This document shows, piece by piece, positions 45,630 through 55,679 of a stretch of DNA of 64,000 bases. Both the position numbers and the translations under genes were made by a program. The notes under the pieces are model-generated. The model searched no databases and was not told where the DNA came from. It worked only from the letters and a program-made list of their open reading frames with translations. Every line of letters starts with the position of its first letter. Position 1 is the stretch's first letter. Source of the DNA: Pogonophryne albipinna. Its lineage: Eukaryota; Chordata; Actinopteri; Perciformes; Artedidraconidae. The stretch lies in assembly GCA_028583405.1 (NCBI GenBank), contig JAPTMU010000434.1, forward strand, positions 1-64,000, in the 5' to 3' direction.

Positions 45630-48214
45630 ACGGGCGGTTTCTCAATGTCGAGTAAACCTGCTGCAGAGCCACTATTTTGAGTATATACGTCATCGAGTAT
45701 ATACGTCATTGAGTGGCGCCGAAGGACTGTTTAAAATCTGATAGAGAACTGTAGCAGATACGACCGTTATCGTCCTTGTGTGGCTGCAGCCTCAGTCAAT
45801 TAAAGTTGAAAACATGTTCAAAGTCATTTTAGTTTGCATGGGGATGTCTGTTCAAAACATTGCGAACTCCAAAAAGCCTAATAACTTATTTGCAACAGTT
45901 TAGGTGAAAATGTAGATGAAGCTACTTTACATTTTTATGCGGATGATACCGTGATGTACTGTGCAGGTCCCTCCATTAAGGAAGCTGGTGTTAAATTACA
46001 GGCTGTTTTTAACATTATTCAGACTCAGCTCTCTGAACTAAAGCTTCTTTTAAATGTTGAGAAAACCAAGGTAATGCTCTTTTCTAAAGCTAAAAAGACA
46101 CCAGAGCCTGTTTTAGATATTGTAATACGCAAGGAATAAAACTTGAAGTGGTTACCTGTTATAAATACCTTGGTATCTGGTTTGATGATTGTCTCACTTT
46201 TAAACTTCATGTCAATAACCTGCTTAAAATGCTGAGGGTTAGGCTAGGTTTCTTCTACAGGAACAAGTCCTGTTTCTCGCTTGAGGCCAGGAAAAGGCTA
46301 GTCACTGTGACCTTTTTACCTGTGCTGGACTATGGTGATTTGATGTATATAAATGCACCTGCCAATTGCCTGGTCAAGTTAGATGCTGCGTATCACAGCG
46401 CACTGAGATTTGTGACAAACTGTAAAGCATTAACCCATCACCAGAGTTGGGTGTAATGCGTTACGTTACCAAATGTTCCGTAGTAACGCGTTACAGTAAC
46501 GTAACTACTTTTTCCTGGTAAAAGGTAGTGTAACGCGTTACTACGGAACATTTGGTAACGTAACGTAGTTTCTTCTTCAATTCGCCGCAACGTTACTTTT
46601 ACGAGTGACAGTGACACTGCCTATCTCAGCTGCGTGCTAACGCATTAGGCACGAGCTCTCATTCCACACTGTACGTGCTACGTGACGTGCTGGTGGTGGC
46701 ATGAAGACTGAAGAGCAGTGATGGCAACGGCAAGCGAGAAGCAGGCGCAGCCAACGCTAACATTCGAGGGATGGAGGTATTCCCATTACTTCAAACTTGT
46801 TGAAAATAAGGGGGAAAATGTGAGTGTAAGGTGTACGTTGTGCCCTGGCCAGAAACTTTTGTCCACTGCCGTTAATTCAACTGCCAACCTCATCAAGCAT
46901 TTGAGAGGAAAACATGCTAGCATGAAGCTAGTAGCTCAAGATCCCCGGGGAAATGAAGATATTTCGAGTCCAAGCCCAAAGCAGCTAAAACTTCAGTTTC
47001 TCCTATCTAAACAAGAGTTGGACAAACTTGTAGCTTCGTTCATCGTCGAAGAAATGTTGCCCATCAATGCTGTTGAATCTCCCACTTTCAGAAAGATACT
47101 TAGCAAGATACCGATAACAGGAGACAGGCGCCCTTGGTCAGATCGTAAAACGTTCACTGGCTATCTGGATTAATGCTATCTGAAAATGAAGAGTGAATTA
47201 AAGAAAACGTTCGAGAGTTTGCCGTATCTGTCAACCACTGCGGATATATGGAGTAGTCATAACAGAAGCTTTTTGGGAATCACTGTGCACTGGATCAATC
47301 CATGCAACTTTAAACGTGAGAAAGCTGCCATCGCATGCAAAAGAATAAAGGGCAGGCATACATATGATGTTATAGGCTTTGAAATGGAACAGATTCACTC
47401 AGCATTTGGCCTTTCACATAGGATCACCGGGTCTAATTTTGTTAAAGCTTTCAAGATGTATGCACCCCCTCCCCCTGAGCCTAACGAGGAGGAGGATAAC
47501 GACGAGCAAGGTGTAGTTTTCACAGATGTGGAAGAGTTGCTTGGAACCACAGAAGGACAGTTTTCTCTTCCCCCGCATTTCAGGTGTGCTTCGCATACAC
47601 TCAATTTGATCTCGTGCAATGACATCGACAAATGGCTGTCCTCCAACAGTGACTCAAAATGTGTGTACAGGAGTGCAATGGCAAAGTGCGCTGCTCTTTG
47701 GTCAAAGGCAATCCGCTCTACCTTGGCCTCTGAGATTGTCGATGAAATCTGTGGGAAAAAAATGATTGTGCCTACATCAACAAGGTGGAATTCCTTCCAC
47801 GATGCCCTGTCCCGCATCAGTGACATCCCGGCCCAGGGGCGGACTGGGGGGGAAAAAGTGGCCCGGGGATTAATTGACAGAGAGGCCCACTTAATGCGCG
47901 GCATGTATCGGCCGGCCGGCGACGAAAGTATGTTACCCTATGCATTTTATGTTATTTTGGACCATTATTCATATAGTAGTCACATTACCTGAGCCCTTGA
48001 GTTGCCTAGAACAAAATAGTTACAGCATATATTTAGTGGGAAGCATCCTCAATGTGGGTGAGACAATTTAACAGGGGGTGTGGGCAGGTGGTGGACCTCC
48101 TCTAGGGGGGTCCGGGGGCATGCTCCCCCGGGAAGATTTTGTTTTTATAGGTTGAAGTTCAATGCATCAATCTGGTGCACTTTGAGAGCAAAATTAGGGA
48201 CTAAATCTATGGCA

Positions 48215-48535
48215 GTCAGTAGGGGCTTGGACTGTGAGCCGTAGGGTCGCCGGTTCAAGTCCCCGACCAGACCTACATTTGGAGTGTGGACTTCTACTTG
48301 GAGAGGTCCCAGTTCACCTCCTGCCCTGCCGTAGTGCCCTTCAGCAAGGCACCGAACATCCCCCTTCCCCCCTCACTCCCATTGCTCCTCGGGCGCTGTA
48401 CAATAGCAGCCCACCGCTCCTAGCACTAGACTCCTGGTACTAGGGTGGGTTAAAAGCAGAGAACACATTTCACTGTGTGTGCTGTGTGCTCTGCATGTGT
48501 GACCATTAAAGAGGGTTTCATCCCTCCCAATTATT
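48215..48535 (+). mobile_element. tRNA-derived SINE
   Basis: The B-box-like ggttcaagtcc lies at about 48251-48261, preceded by a degenerate A-box (ggcttggactgtgagccg). The body contains cccttcagcaaggcaccgaa, typical of a fish SINE family, and ends near attaaagagggtttcatcc. No cloverleaf remains, so it is not a tRNA gene. Confidence 0.75.
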
Positions 48536-49030
48536 CTTCTTTTTCTTCAACACCCATATAAAACAGAATTGTAAACAGATTTACTTTTTCTTTCAACATT
48601 TATTTGAACAGCAAGTGGAGGCAAAAGTGACTGCACCCAAAACAATAAACCTGCTAGCTAACAGAATGTGGGCAACACGTTCTTCTCCACAGCCGCGCGA
48701 CCTCTAAGTCAGACGTCACTTCCCCCTTTTCTATCCTACGGGTACAGCCGTACAGCCACTCCCCCTGAACTCCGTTTCCCTGCCAACCCCCCCCCCCCTC
48801 CCCTATGCAAGCCCCTCCCTCTGAACCCAGGGCTCGCTACAATACTGTATACTGTATACACAAATTATACAAAAACGCCTTTACGCTTTGGAGCTTGTTT
48901 ATCCATCTGTAAGCAACTGCCAGCTAGGTCTCTCAGTCACTCACTCCTGATCGTTCACTGCGCAGTGACAGCTGCTACGGAGCTGATGTGTGAAATTGAA
49001 ACTGATAGATAGAACAAAGGTAGCCTATCA

Positions 49031-49098
49031 AAACGGCCCGGCCCAGCCCAGCCCAGCCCAGTGGGCCACACCCCACTGGGCTGGGCTGGGCTGGGCCG
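49031..49098. repeat. GC-rich hairpin of CCCAG/CTGGG repeats
   Basis: Arms of about 28 bp: ggcccagcccagcccagccc-type on the left, and the complement (actgggctgggctgggctgg) on the right, around cacac. Perfectly paired, so presumably recent. Confidence 0.85.
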
Positions 49099-51465
49099 GA
49101 ACACTTACAAATGTGGGCCGGTAGGATTTAGGCACACACACAGCACCGGCCCACCGGGGAAACTCCCGGTATTCCCAATGGCCAGTCCGCCCCTGTCCCG
49201 GCCCAAGATTTGAATACGCTTTGTACTAGACTGGACATCAGAGCCCCGACAGAGCGGGAACATCTATTCCTAAAGGAATACTGCAGTGTTTTGAAACCCC
49301 TGACAGTAGCACTGGATATATTGCAAGGGGAAGACAACTGCTACTATGGTAGTCTTCTACCAACCCTGGAGACCCTGATGTCCAGGACACTGGCACTCCA
49401 AAATGGACTGTCGAGGATGACAGCAAACCTACCGGGTGTAATTGTACAGGTAAGCCGATTCTTAATAGCCTATCTGAAAGTTAGTAGCCTAGGCATATAC
49501 ATCATATATAGCCTACGATGTCTATGATATAAATGTATATGCCTATCCATTAACGGACATTTCTTAATAAATATTCTTAAGATAAATGCATTATGCCTCC
49601 CCTGATAGAGCTCTAGTGAGTCGTGTGTCTGAAAACTAGGCTTATTTGTTCTATATAATTTTGTCCTAGGCTATCAAGACGCGATTCGCACCGGTATTGG
49701 AGAGCAGTGAAGCTTTATTGGCTGCCTTGACGTTGCCGAAATTTTAAGTTCGATGGATAGGGGGAGCGCAGCGGAGAGAAGCGGCGCGTGCGCTGCTCAT
49801 CGCGGAGTGTCGCACTCTACCCCGTGATGAAGAGCCGGCTGAGAATAAAAACCGAGAAGTTGCCGCACACAGCAGCGCCAATGAGAATGACTTTTTTTCT
49901 TTTGATGAGGAAGAGGAAGACGCAATGTCCATTAGTGCAGACTCGGAGGTACTTGAGTACATGAGATCAGGCTCAGAGTTAGAAGTCCTCAACCGTTTCC
50001 CCCGAGTGAAAGCTGTGTCCATGAGATACAACACTGCCACACCATCCAGTGCACCGGTGGAGAGGCTGTTCAGCCTGGGAGGTATTGTGCTTACCCCCAG
50101 AAGAAACAGACTCTCAGATAAACGTTTTGAAAGACTGCTCCTGATGAGGTATAATCGCACATTTTGTACTGATGTGGAATAGGTTGCCTGCCACCCATGC
50201 TGTAGACATAGCTCAAGCCTATGCCTAATATCCTCTTTCTTTATCTGCCATAATACTGTGAAGAAGGGCCAGCATATTCAGTGAACATATCCTTTTAATT
50301 CTGAGGCCAGTCCTGCTTTAAGTTGTTCTTGATTTTATTTTTGGCTAAAATGTCTTTGCTTCCAAGCTGTATTATGCCATTTAATTTAATTTAAACAAGC
50401 CATCGATATCAAGACATTTTGAAGTTATTATTTTTCTGTTGGATTTACATGAGGCATGTTTTATTTTGAGACACATGAGCCATTTTGAGGTTTTCATCAT
50501 GTTGTTCCTAAGGAGCCTATTGATATGATTTGCACTAGCTTTGCACCTATTTTGGGGCTAGCCTGTTTAATGATTATGATTTTATATTGATATTGTTTGA
50601 TATTATTGTTTAGTGGTGGTGTTGACGCCTATAGCCCAATGTTTTGTTAAGTGCTCTGTGGCATTTTTTTATAATAAAGAGCACAAAATAAATATCTGTT
50701 ATGTCCTCCATATATGTAGAACTTTATGTAAGCCTACACATTTAGGAACAGAGATGGGGTTCTGCCCAAAGTCGAGCAACATAAAAGTAACGTAAAAGTA
50801 ACGAGTAACGTAAAAAGTTACTTTCCTTGGAGGGTAACTAAGTAAAGTAAGGGATTACTTTTTTAAAGAAGTAACGAGTAACGATCAAACACTACTTTTT
50901 AAAAGTAACTTCCCCAACACTGCCCATCACTGTACCCTGTATGCAAGGGCTGGTTTGCTTTCACTAACTGTACGGAGGCTCAGTCACTGGTACATTTTTA
51001 TATACAAAGCCATGTTAGGGAAACTTCCATCCTACATCTGCTCCCTGATCTCACGGAGAATTGTAAGTGGCTACTGCCTGAGATCGAATGCTGTGGTTTT
51101 ATTAAATGTGCCAACTGCTAGGACTGTCTTAGGGAAGACAGCTTTTAGATGCGCAGCTCCTCTGTCTTGGAATAGTCTGCAAATTAAATGGAAACTGAAC
51201 AATCTGGTGCCACTAAATGTTTTTAAAGCTCGGTTGGATGCTAGTCAATCGGAAGCTATTGGTACCTGTTTATGTGGATAATTATGTAAATGATGCTGTA
51301 TGATGTCCTTTTGTTGTTCTATTTATGTTTTTATGTTTCATGTGGAACTACTTGAGCAGGTCTCCCTTGAAAAAGAGATCAATGATCTCAATGGGATTCA
51401 TCTGTATAAATAAAGGTTTGAAATGAAATGAAATGAAATGCATAACATGCTTGAAATATCCCCAT

Positions 51466-51729
51466 GTTCTAAGCAATCTGAGGCTCCTGTTGTAAGGACG
51501 GAGCTTCCAACAAAGTAAATGAAACCCTATTGAGAGCTGTGATGTAGGATATTTTTTTCTTGAAGCATTTTGACTTGTCAAACATAAATGACCTACATTT
51601 GATTGATTTTCTAACTTATAACTAAACTTACGAGGCAATATACCTCACCTCTAGTGAGAGGCCCAGCCCTTCGTATGTTTTTCTGTATGTGGCCCTCAGT
51701 GGGAAATGTTTGGACACCCCTACTGTACA
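51466..51729. mobile_element. hAT MITE, right half only
   Basis: It matches the right part of the MITE at 61595-61961 (gaggcaatatacctcacctc, tgtttggacaccccta). The left end is missing. 51730-51941 shows nothing recognisable. Confidence 0.65.
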
Positions 51730-51941
51730 GGAATGAAATACTGTTTGCTGTAATAATAATAAATGTGTGAAATGCATACAGTTGAATATTTAATATTCAT
51801 TATTTATAATATGAATCTTTTGAACTCATGTGTAATTCCTGTCAACTTTCTGCTTCAGTGACAAAACAATTTCCCAAATTGACATGAATTAAGTAAAACT
51901 AATCTAATTTTAGCTAAACAAGTATATTTATTCATTGTTAT

Positions 51942-52288
51942 GGGATTAGATTTGTCTCATAAATATTTGTGTGAACATAAAAATAATTTGTGTGTAAATA
52001 TGGGATTTGTAAATGTGAAACACCACAAATGCATTTAAAAGATTTGCAAACTCACAAATAAATGTGCAAATGTAAAACGGATCTGCAAATACGCTAAATA
52101 TTTTCAAAAATAAAAAAGAGATCTGTGAATACTTTAATTAATTTACAAATAAACAAAAGGAATTTGTGAATATCTCTTTAACATTGACAACTTTCGATCA
52201 GGCATTTGTGAATCCATTTTGTATTTGTCAACCAAAAATGCGCTTGTGGATCTCAAATCTCTGCTTGTGGATCTTCTTTTTACACACA
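51942..52288 (+). repeat. Dispersed repeat Y, copy 2
   Basis: Second copy of the repeat at 45280-45629, with only about two 21-bp units at 52238-52275. It has one extra duplicated tttgtgaata-like segment at 52120-52170. Confidence 0.8.
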
Positions 52289-53099
52289 CAGAGTTTTGAG
52301 GCAAACTTTCCGCCGTTCTCGACTGAAATCTACTCGTGTCACTCGGTTATTTTTCGGAAACCACGTGATGGCCTGCTGATAACGACATTTCTGCATTTAG
52401 AGGTTTTGTAATTAATAATACAACAAAATAAAACAAATAAATGATGACATACTGCTTGGATTAAGATAACTGGCAGTATTAACAGTAATTAAAGTTAGCT
52501 TCGCTTTTATCAGCAGCAAATGTAAATGATTCACACATCAATGGATTATTGTTAAACTGCTTAGTGGAATACTCGATACCGATTGGTCAATTTTTTAAGA
52601 GGTTGATAATAGTCGATAACACACTGCTGCGGAAGCAGTACGATCATTTTTAAGATAATATAATCATATTGTGGGTCAGGTTGTTGGTATATTTAGTATG
52701 TGGCCGTGTAATCAGCGGGATAATGTGCAGCGAAGCGGTCATTAATGACAAAACATCACCAGGGTGTTTTAGTTTTACATAATGACATCACTTTGTAACA
52801 CTCCTGTCTCGTTGGCTAGGGCTCCAACACGTTGTACATATGCTAATGAGCTGGACATCTCTAAAGGGTCGACCAAACAGAGTTGTTGCTAACCAATCAG
52901 AGCAGACTAGGCTCTGGTTTCAGACAGAGGGTGAAAAGAGGTGCTGCAGCACAGGCAGTATGAGAAGAATAAAGAGCTTTTTGAACATTAAAGCATGGAG
53001 ACATGAACATCAGCAGAATAGGGCAACTATAATAGGGTACATTTTAATGCTAATACTTTTATACTTTTACTTAAGTACAATTTTGAATGTTCAAGTTTC
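52289..53099. other. Dispersed fish repeat, non-coding
   Basis: Text such as gaccaaacagagttgttgc and ctggtttcagacagagggtg belongs to a common fish repeat; 53035-53095 resembles 6960-7010. No genes. Confidence 0.5.
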
Positions 53100-54060
53100 A
53101 AGGCTTTTATCAGTCATACGTACATAGCTGCAGTGTAGTTATGACGATGAGAATCTTAGGTCACTGGCTCCTCCAACAGTGCAACACAATAAAACAGAAA
53201 AACAGAAATACAATTAGTGCAAGTAAATGCAATAAGAAAAATAGTAAAATAGTGAAATAGTGCAATAAGAGTGTATATACAAGTTATTGGAATATGATAT
53301 GTTAGATAAATAATTTCTAAGTAGCAGCCAGTTTAATGTTATGGATGTTGTTTCAAAGTTCAGGTGTTTAACAGTCTTATGGCCTGTGGGATGAAACTGT
53401 CCCTGAGTCTGGTGGTGTTAGTCCGGATGCTGCGGTACCGCCTGCCAGACGGCAGCAGACAGAACAGTTTGTGGCTGGGGTGATGGGGGTCTTTTATAAT
53501 CCTGAAGGCCTTCTTCCTGAGCCGCTGGGAGTAAAGGCCCTCCATGGATGGCAGCTCCGTCCTGGTGATGTTCTGTGCAGTTTTCACCACCCTCTGTAAA
53601 GCCTTACGATTGAGGACGGTGGTGCTGCCGTACCAGGCCGTGATGCAGCCAGTCAGGATCCTCTCTATGGTGCACCTGTAGGAGGTCAGGATCCTCTCTA
53701 TGGTGCACCTGTAGAAGGTCAGGATCCTCTCTATGGTGCACCTGGAGAAGGTCAGGATCCTCTCTATGGTGCACCTGTAGAAGGTCAGGGTGCTCTCTAT
53801 GGTGCACCTGTAGAAGGTCAGGATGCTCTCTATGGTGCACCTGTAGAAGGTCAGGATGCTCTCTATGGTGCACCTGTAGAAGGTCAGGATCCTCTCGATG
53901 GTGCACCTGTAGAAGGTCAGGATGCTCTCTATGGAGCACCTGTAGAAGGTCAGGATGCTCTCTATGGAGCACCTGTAGAAGTTGCAGAGTATCCTGGAGT
54001 CCATGTTGAACTTCCTCAGCCTGCAGAGGAAGAAGAGCCGCTGCCGAGCTCTTTTGGTGA
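53100..54060 (-). pseudogene. L2/CR1-like LINE 3' end with internal 33-bp array
   Basis: Minus-strand coding remnant: MDSRILCN, about ten copies of FYRCTIESILT-type units, then TGCITAWYGSTTVLNRKALQ, TELPSMEGLYSQRL, HPSHKLFCLLPSGRRYR and LRDSFIPQAIRLLNT, the usual C-terminal end of this LINE family, followed by a 3' UTR to about 53100. The array (53650-53980) uses the same unit as 1-1172, and the flank 53981-54060 matches 1173-1262. The frame stays open through the array. Confidence 0.88.
53650..53980 (-). repeat. 33-bp minisatellite, about ten copies, second locus
   Basis: Unit ggtcaggatgctctctatgg and variants, identical in type to the first array. Starting unit near the ITAWYG end differs (gtaggaggtc), as expected for the ancestral copy. 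Confidence 0.92.
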
Positions 54061-54229
54061 CTCTGAGGGATCAAGCACAGACACAATAACAATGAAAACT
54101 GCTGCATACAGATTATTAAGAATTTTGTTGCAATTGTTTAAAAGTTTGAATGACCGTAATAAACGGACCTTTGTCTTATTGAAAACATTTTTTTTTTACC
54201 TTTAAGATTTGTATTTGAGTAACCCTGGG
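54061..54229. other. Unassigned flank
   Basis: No feature recognised. Confidence 0.3.
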
Positions 54230-54556
54230 CTAGACGCTTCTCAAAGTGTGGTCCGCGGACCACTGGTGGTCCGTGAGCGCCCCCTAGTGGTCCGTGAGTA
54301 TATTGGTAACATTTTACATTTGAAATAAATAAATACATTTAAGTTTTCCGCACTGGAGCGAGCTTATGTTTCACTTTCGATTGCATGATATAGTCCAGAT
54401 AAACACCTTCATCACACATGTTGCCACTTGTTTGTACCATTTTCAGGCGATTTGTAAAAAATGATGTGTTTTTGGATATTTGTGGAGTTAGGTGGTCAGC
54501 GAGTATTTTTTTATTGGTTAAGTGGTCCTAGGTATGAAAAAGTTTGAGAAACACTG
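54230..54556. mobile_element. hAT-type MITE
   Basis: Left subterminal ttctcaaagtgtggtccgcg with gaccactggtggtccg; right end aagtttgagaaacactg. Matches the common cagtgtttctcaaa-type MITE. A clean target duplication was not read. Confidence 0.7.
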
Positions 54557-55679
54557 GGCTGGAGCAAAAGCACCGCATACGTCACGCTTACGTCGAGGCG
54601 TGGGCAGGGGGAATCGGAATCGTCGTTGAAGTTGATGATTACGATTGTAAAGCAGTTTTGAATGTAGCATGTAACGACTGTAAAGTTGATAGTAAAGTCG
54701 TCCCATTTCTTCCATTTCGTTTTGACAGAGCAAAACCAAAACAAGTTGCGCTTCAACACAATCGGCCATTGTTGTTGTTGTCGGTGTGAGCTGTGAGGGG
54801 TTTCCGCGCGGTTTGGCTTTATGAAGCAGGCACGCAAACAGTTACGTCATGACGCAAACGATGACGCAATGACGCAGCACCAGTCGGACTCTGGGCGGTG
54901 TGAAAAGAGCCAGAGCCAAACCGAAGAACCGGTTCTGAACCTGAAAAGCTCTAGCACGGAGCTTGGTTGCGTTGGTGTGAATGAGGTACAACCGTTTGTC
55001 TTGTATTGACACAGTGAGAGAATACAGCTGAAGTGGAACATTTAGCAGTTGAAGATAATCCTCTCAGGAGTTGGTGGAGACCAAACCAGAGGTAAAAGAG
55101 AAAATACTTGCATAACCATGTGGACAAAAACACAAAGACTCCTGATGAATGATAATATATATATATATAGTTCTGTGTCGGCTGGATTTGTCAATAAATA
55201 GGCAACTGCTTGCTTTAATGTAATGCAGTGTTTCAGATATAGCATGTTTCAACGCTCTACTGTCAGTCTGCTCTGCACTTTCTCTAATCCCCATCTTGCC
55301 CAGCCCTGCTGAGTGCTCAGCAGACTGCAGGCTGCTCTTTAGAGAGTGTTCAGTGAGACAGAAGGAATTCTGCTGCTCTGCACTCAGAGGATTCAGAGTG
55401 TCCACGGAGCAGTAGGACAAGAATACCCTCATACAGAAAGAAGACCAAGAAGAGCAACGTTGTCTGACTTGGAATAGCAAATAATCATCATCATCATCAG
55501 TTATATTTGAAAACTGGAATATGCTTCAAGACTTCGTGAAGCAAAGAAAAAGTTGTCAAAATTGGATTTGAAAACACAGCAGTAATTGGAAGTTATAAAT
55601 TGGATTCTACATCACCGTGGTGACAGTAGCCAGGATCTAAATCCCTTATTGCCGTGGTAGCAGGACTGTTGGAGGGGCC
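54557..55679 (+). promoter_or_regulatory. 5' flank of the PLPPR gene, partly repeat-derived
   Basis: 54590-54990 resembles a transposon-derived block (gtgtgaaaagagccagagc); the 24-bp stretch gttgcgttggtgtgaatgag with following gta also occurs at 11-33, directly beside the first 33-bp array. (TA)n at 55153-55169. 55250-55679 is probable promoter and 5' UTR, with in-frame TAA upstream of the chosen ATG. No defined promoter elements could be proven. Confidence 0.4.

Larger units (their letters stand above)
47834..49195. mobile_element. hAT element inside the hAT transposase exon (1362 bp)
   Basis: Ends caggggcggactggg and ccagtccgcccctg; perfect duplication tcccggcc at 47826-47833 and 49196-49203. 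The interior at 48065-48180 (ggggtccgggggcatgctcc, then gcatcaatctggtgcac) is shared with 62975-63080. It contains a SINE (48215-48535) and a GC-rich hairpin. Confidence 0.95.
46721..50182 (+). pseudogene. hAT transposase, nearly complete but dead
   Basis: Exon 1 starts at the ATG at 46721; an intron (49450-49669, gtaagc to cctag) joins exon 2 in phase; the stop is at 50180. Domains: BED finger (CTLCPGQ ... HLRGKH), catalytic core with TTADIWSSHN, and hATC tail (PSSAPVERLFSLGGIVLTPR). Defects: stop at about 47171, a deletion removing the second-aspartate motif (TDNxSN; here RITGSNFVKAF), a hAT insertion at 47834, and a stop at about 49753. An acidic stretch (DEEEEDAM) precedes the tail. It is close to Ac-type vertebrate transposases. 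Active relatives elsewhere in this genome are likely, since defects look recent relative to the intact splice sites. Confidence 0.88.
46442..50922 (+). mobile_element. hAT transposon, near full length (4481 bp)
   Basis: Ends cagagttgggtgtaatgcg and cttccccaacactg, with a perfect 8-bp duplication cccatcac at 46434-46441 and 50923-50930. Subterminal regions are full of gttac/gtaac repeats. It carries a nearly complete transposase gene, now interrupted. Confidence 0.95.
45900..51284 (+). pseudogene. LINE RT C-terminal half, frameshifted and interrupted
   Basis: First segment: HFYADDTVMYCAGPSIKEAG and LLLNVEKTKVMLFSKAKK; it keeps a full YADD box. After a one-base shift at about 46128 the frame continues with CYKYLGIWFDDCLTF and FLPVLDYGDLMYINAPA up to 46441. 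After the insertion it resumes at 50931 with SLTVRRLSHWYIFIYKAM and GKTAFRCAAPLSWNSLQI, stopping at about 51282. This architecture matches a common fish non-LTR element; the N-terminal half was never copied here. Confidence 0.85.
45885..51440 (+). mobile_element. 5'-truncated LINE split by a hAT element
   Basis: Left part 45885-46441, right part 50931-51440. The coding frame continues exactly across the hAT insertion (ALTHH on the left, TLYARAG on the right), and the 3' end has the tail (AAATG)n at 51419-51440. The RT box FYADDT lies at about 45930. A frameshift at about 46128 breaks the frame before the insertion. Confidence 0.9.

Noticed and set aside
48215..48300. Functional tRNA gene
   Set aside because: The B-box is good but there is no acceptor stem or cloverleaf, and a SINE body follows.
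53604..54107. 167-codon minus-strand ORF of LLQVHHREDPD repeats
   Set aside because: Alternative frame of the second 33-bp array.
54230..54563. 8-bp target duplication gggctaga/gggctgga for the MITE
   Set aside because: Using it would place the left end inside the conserved terminus, so the match is probably chance.
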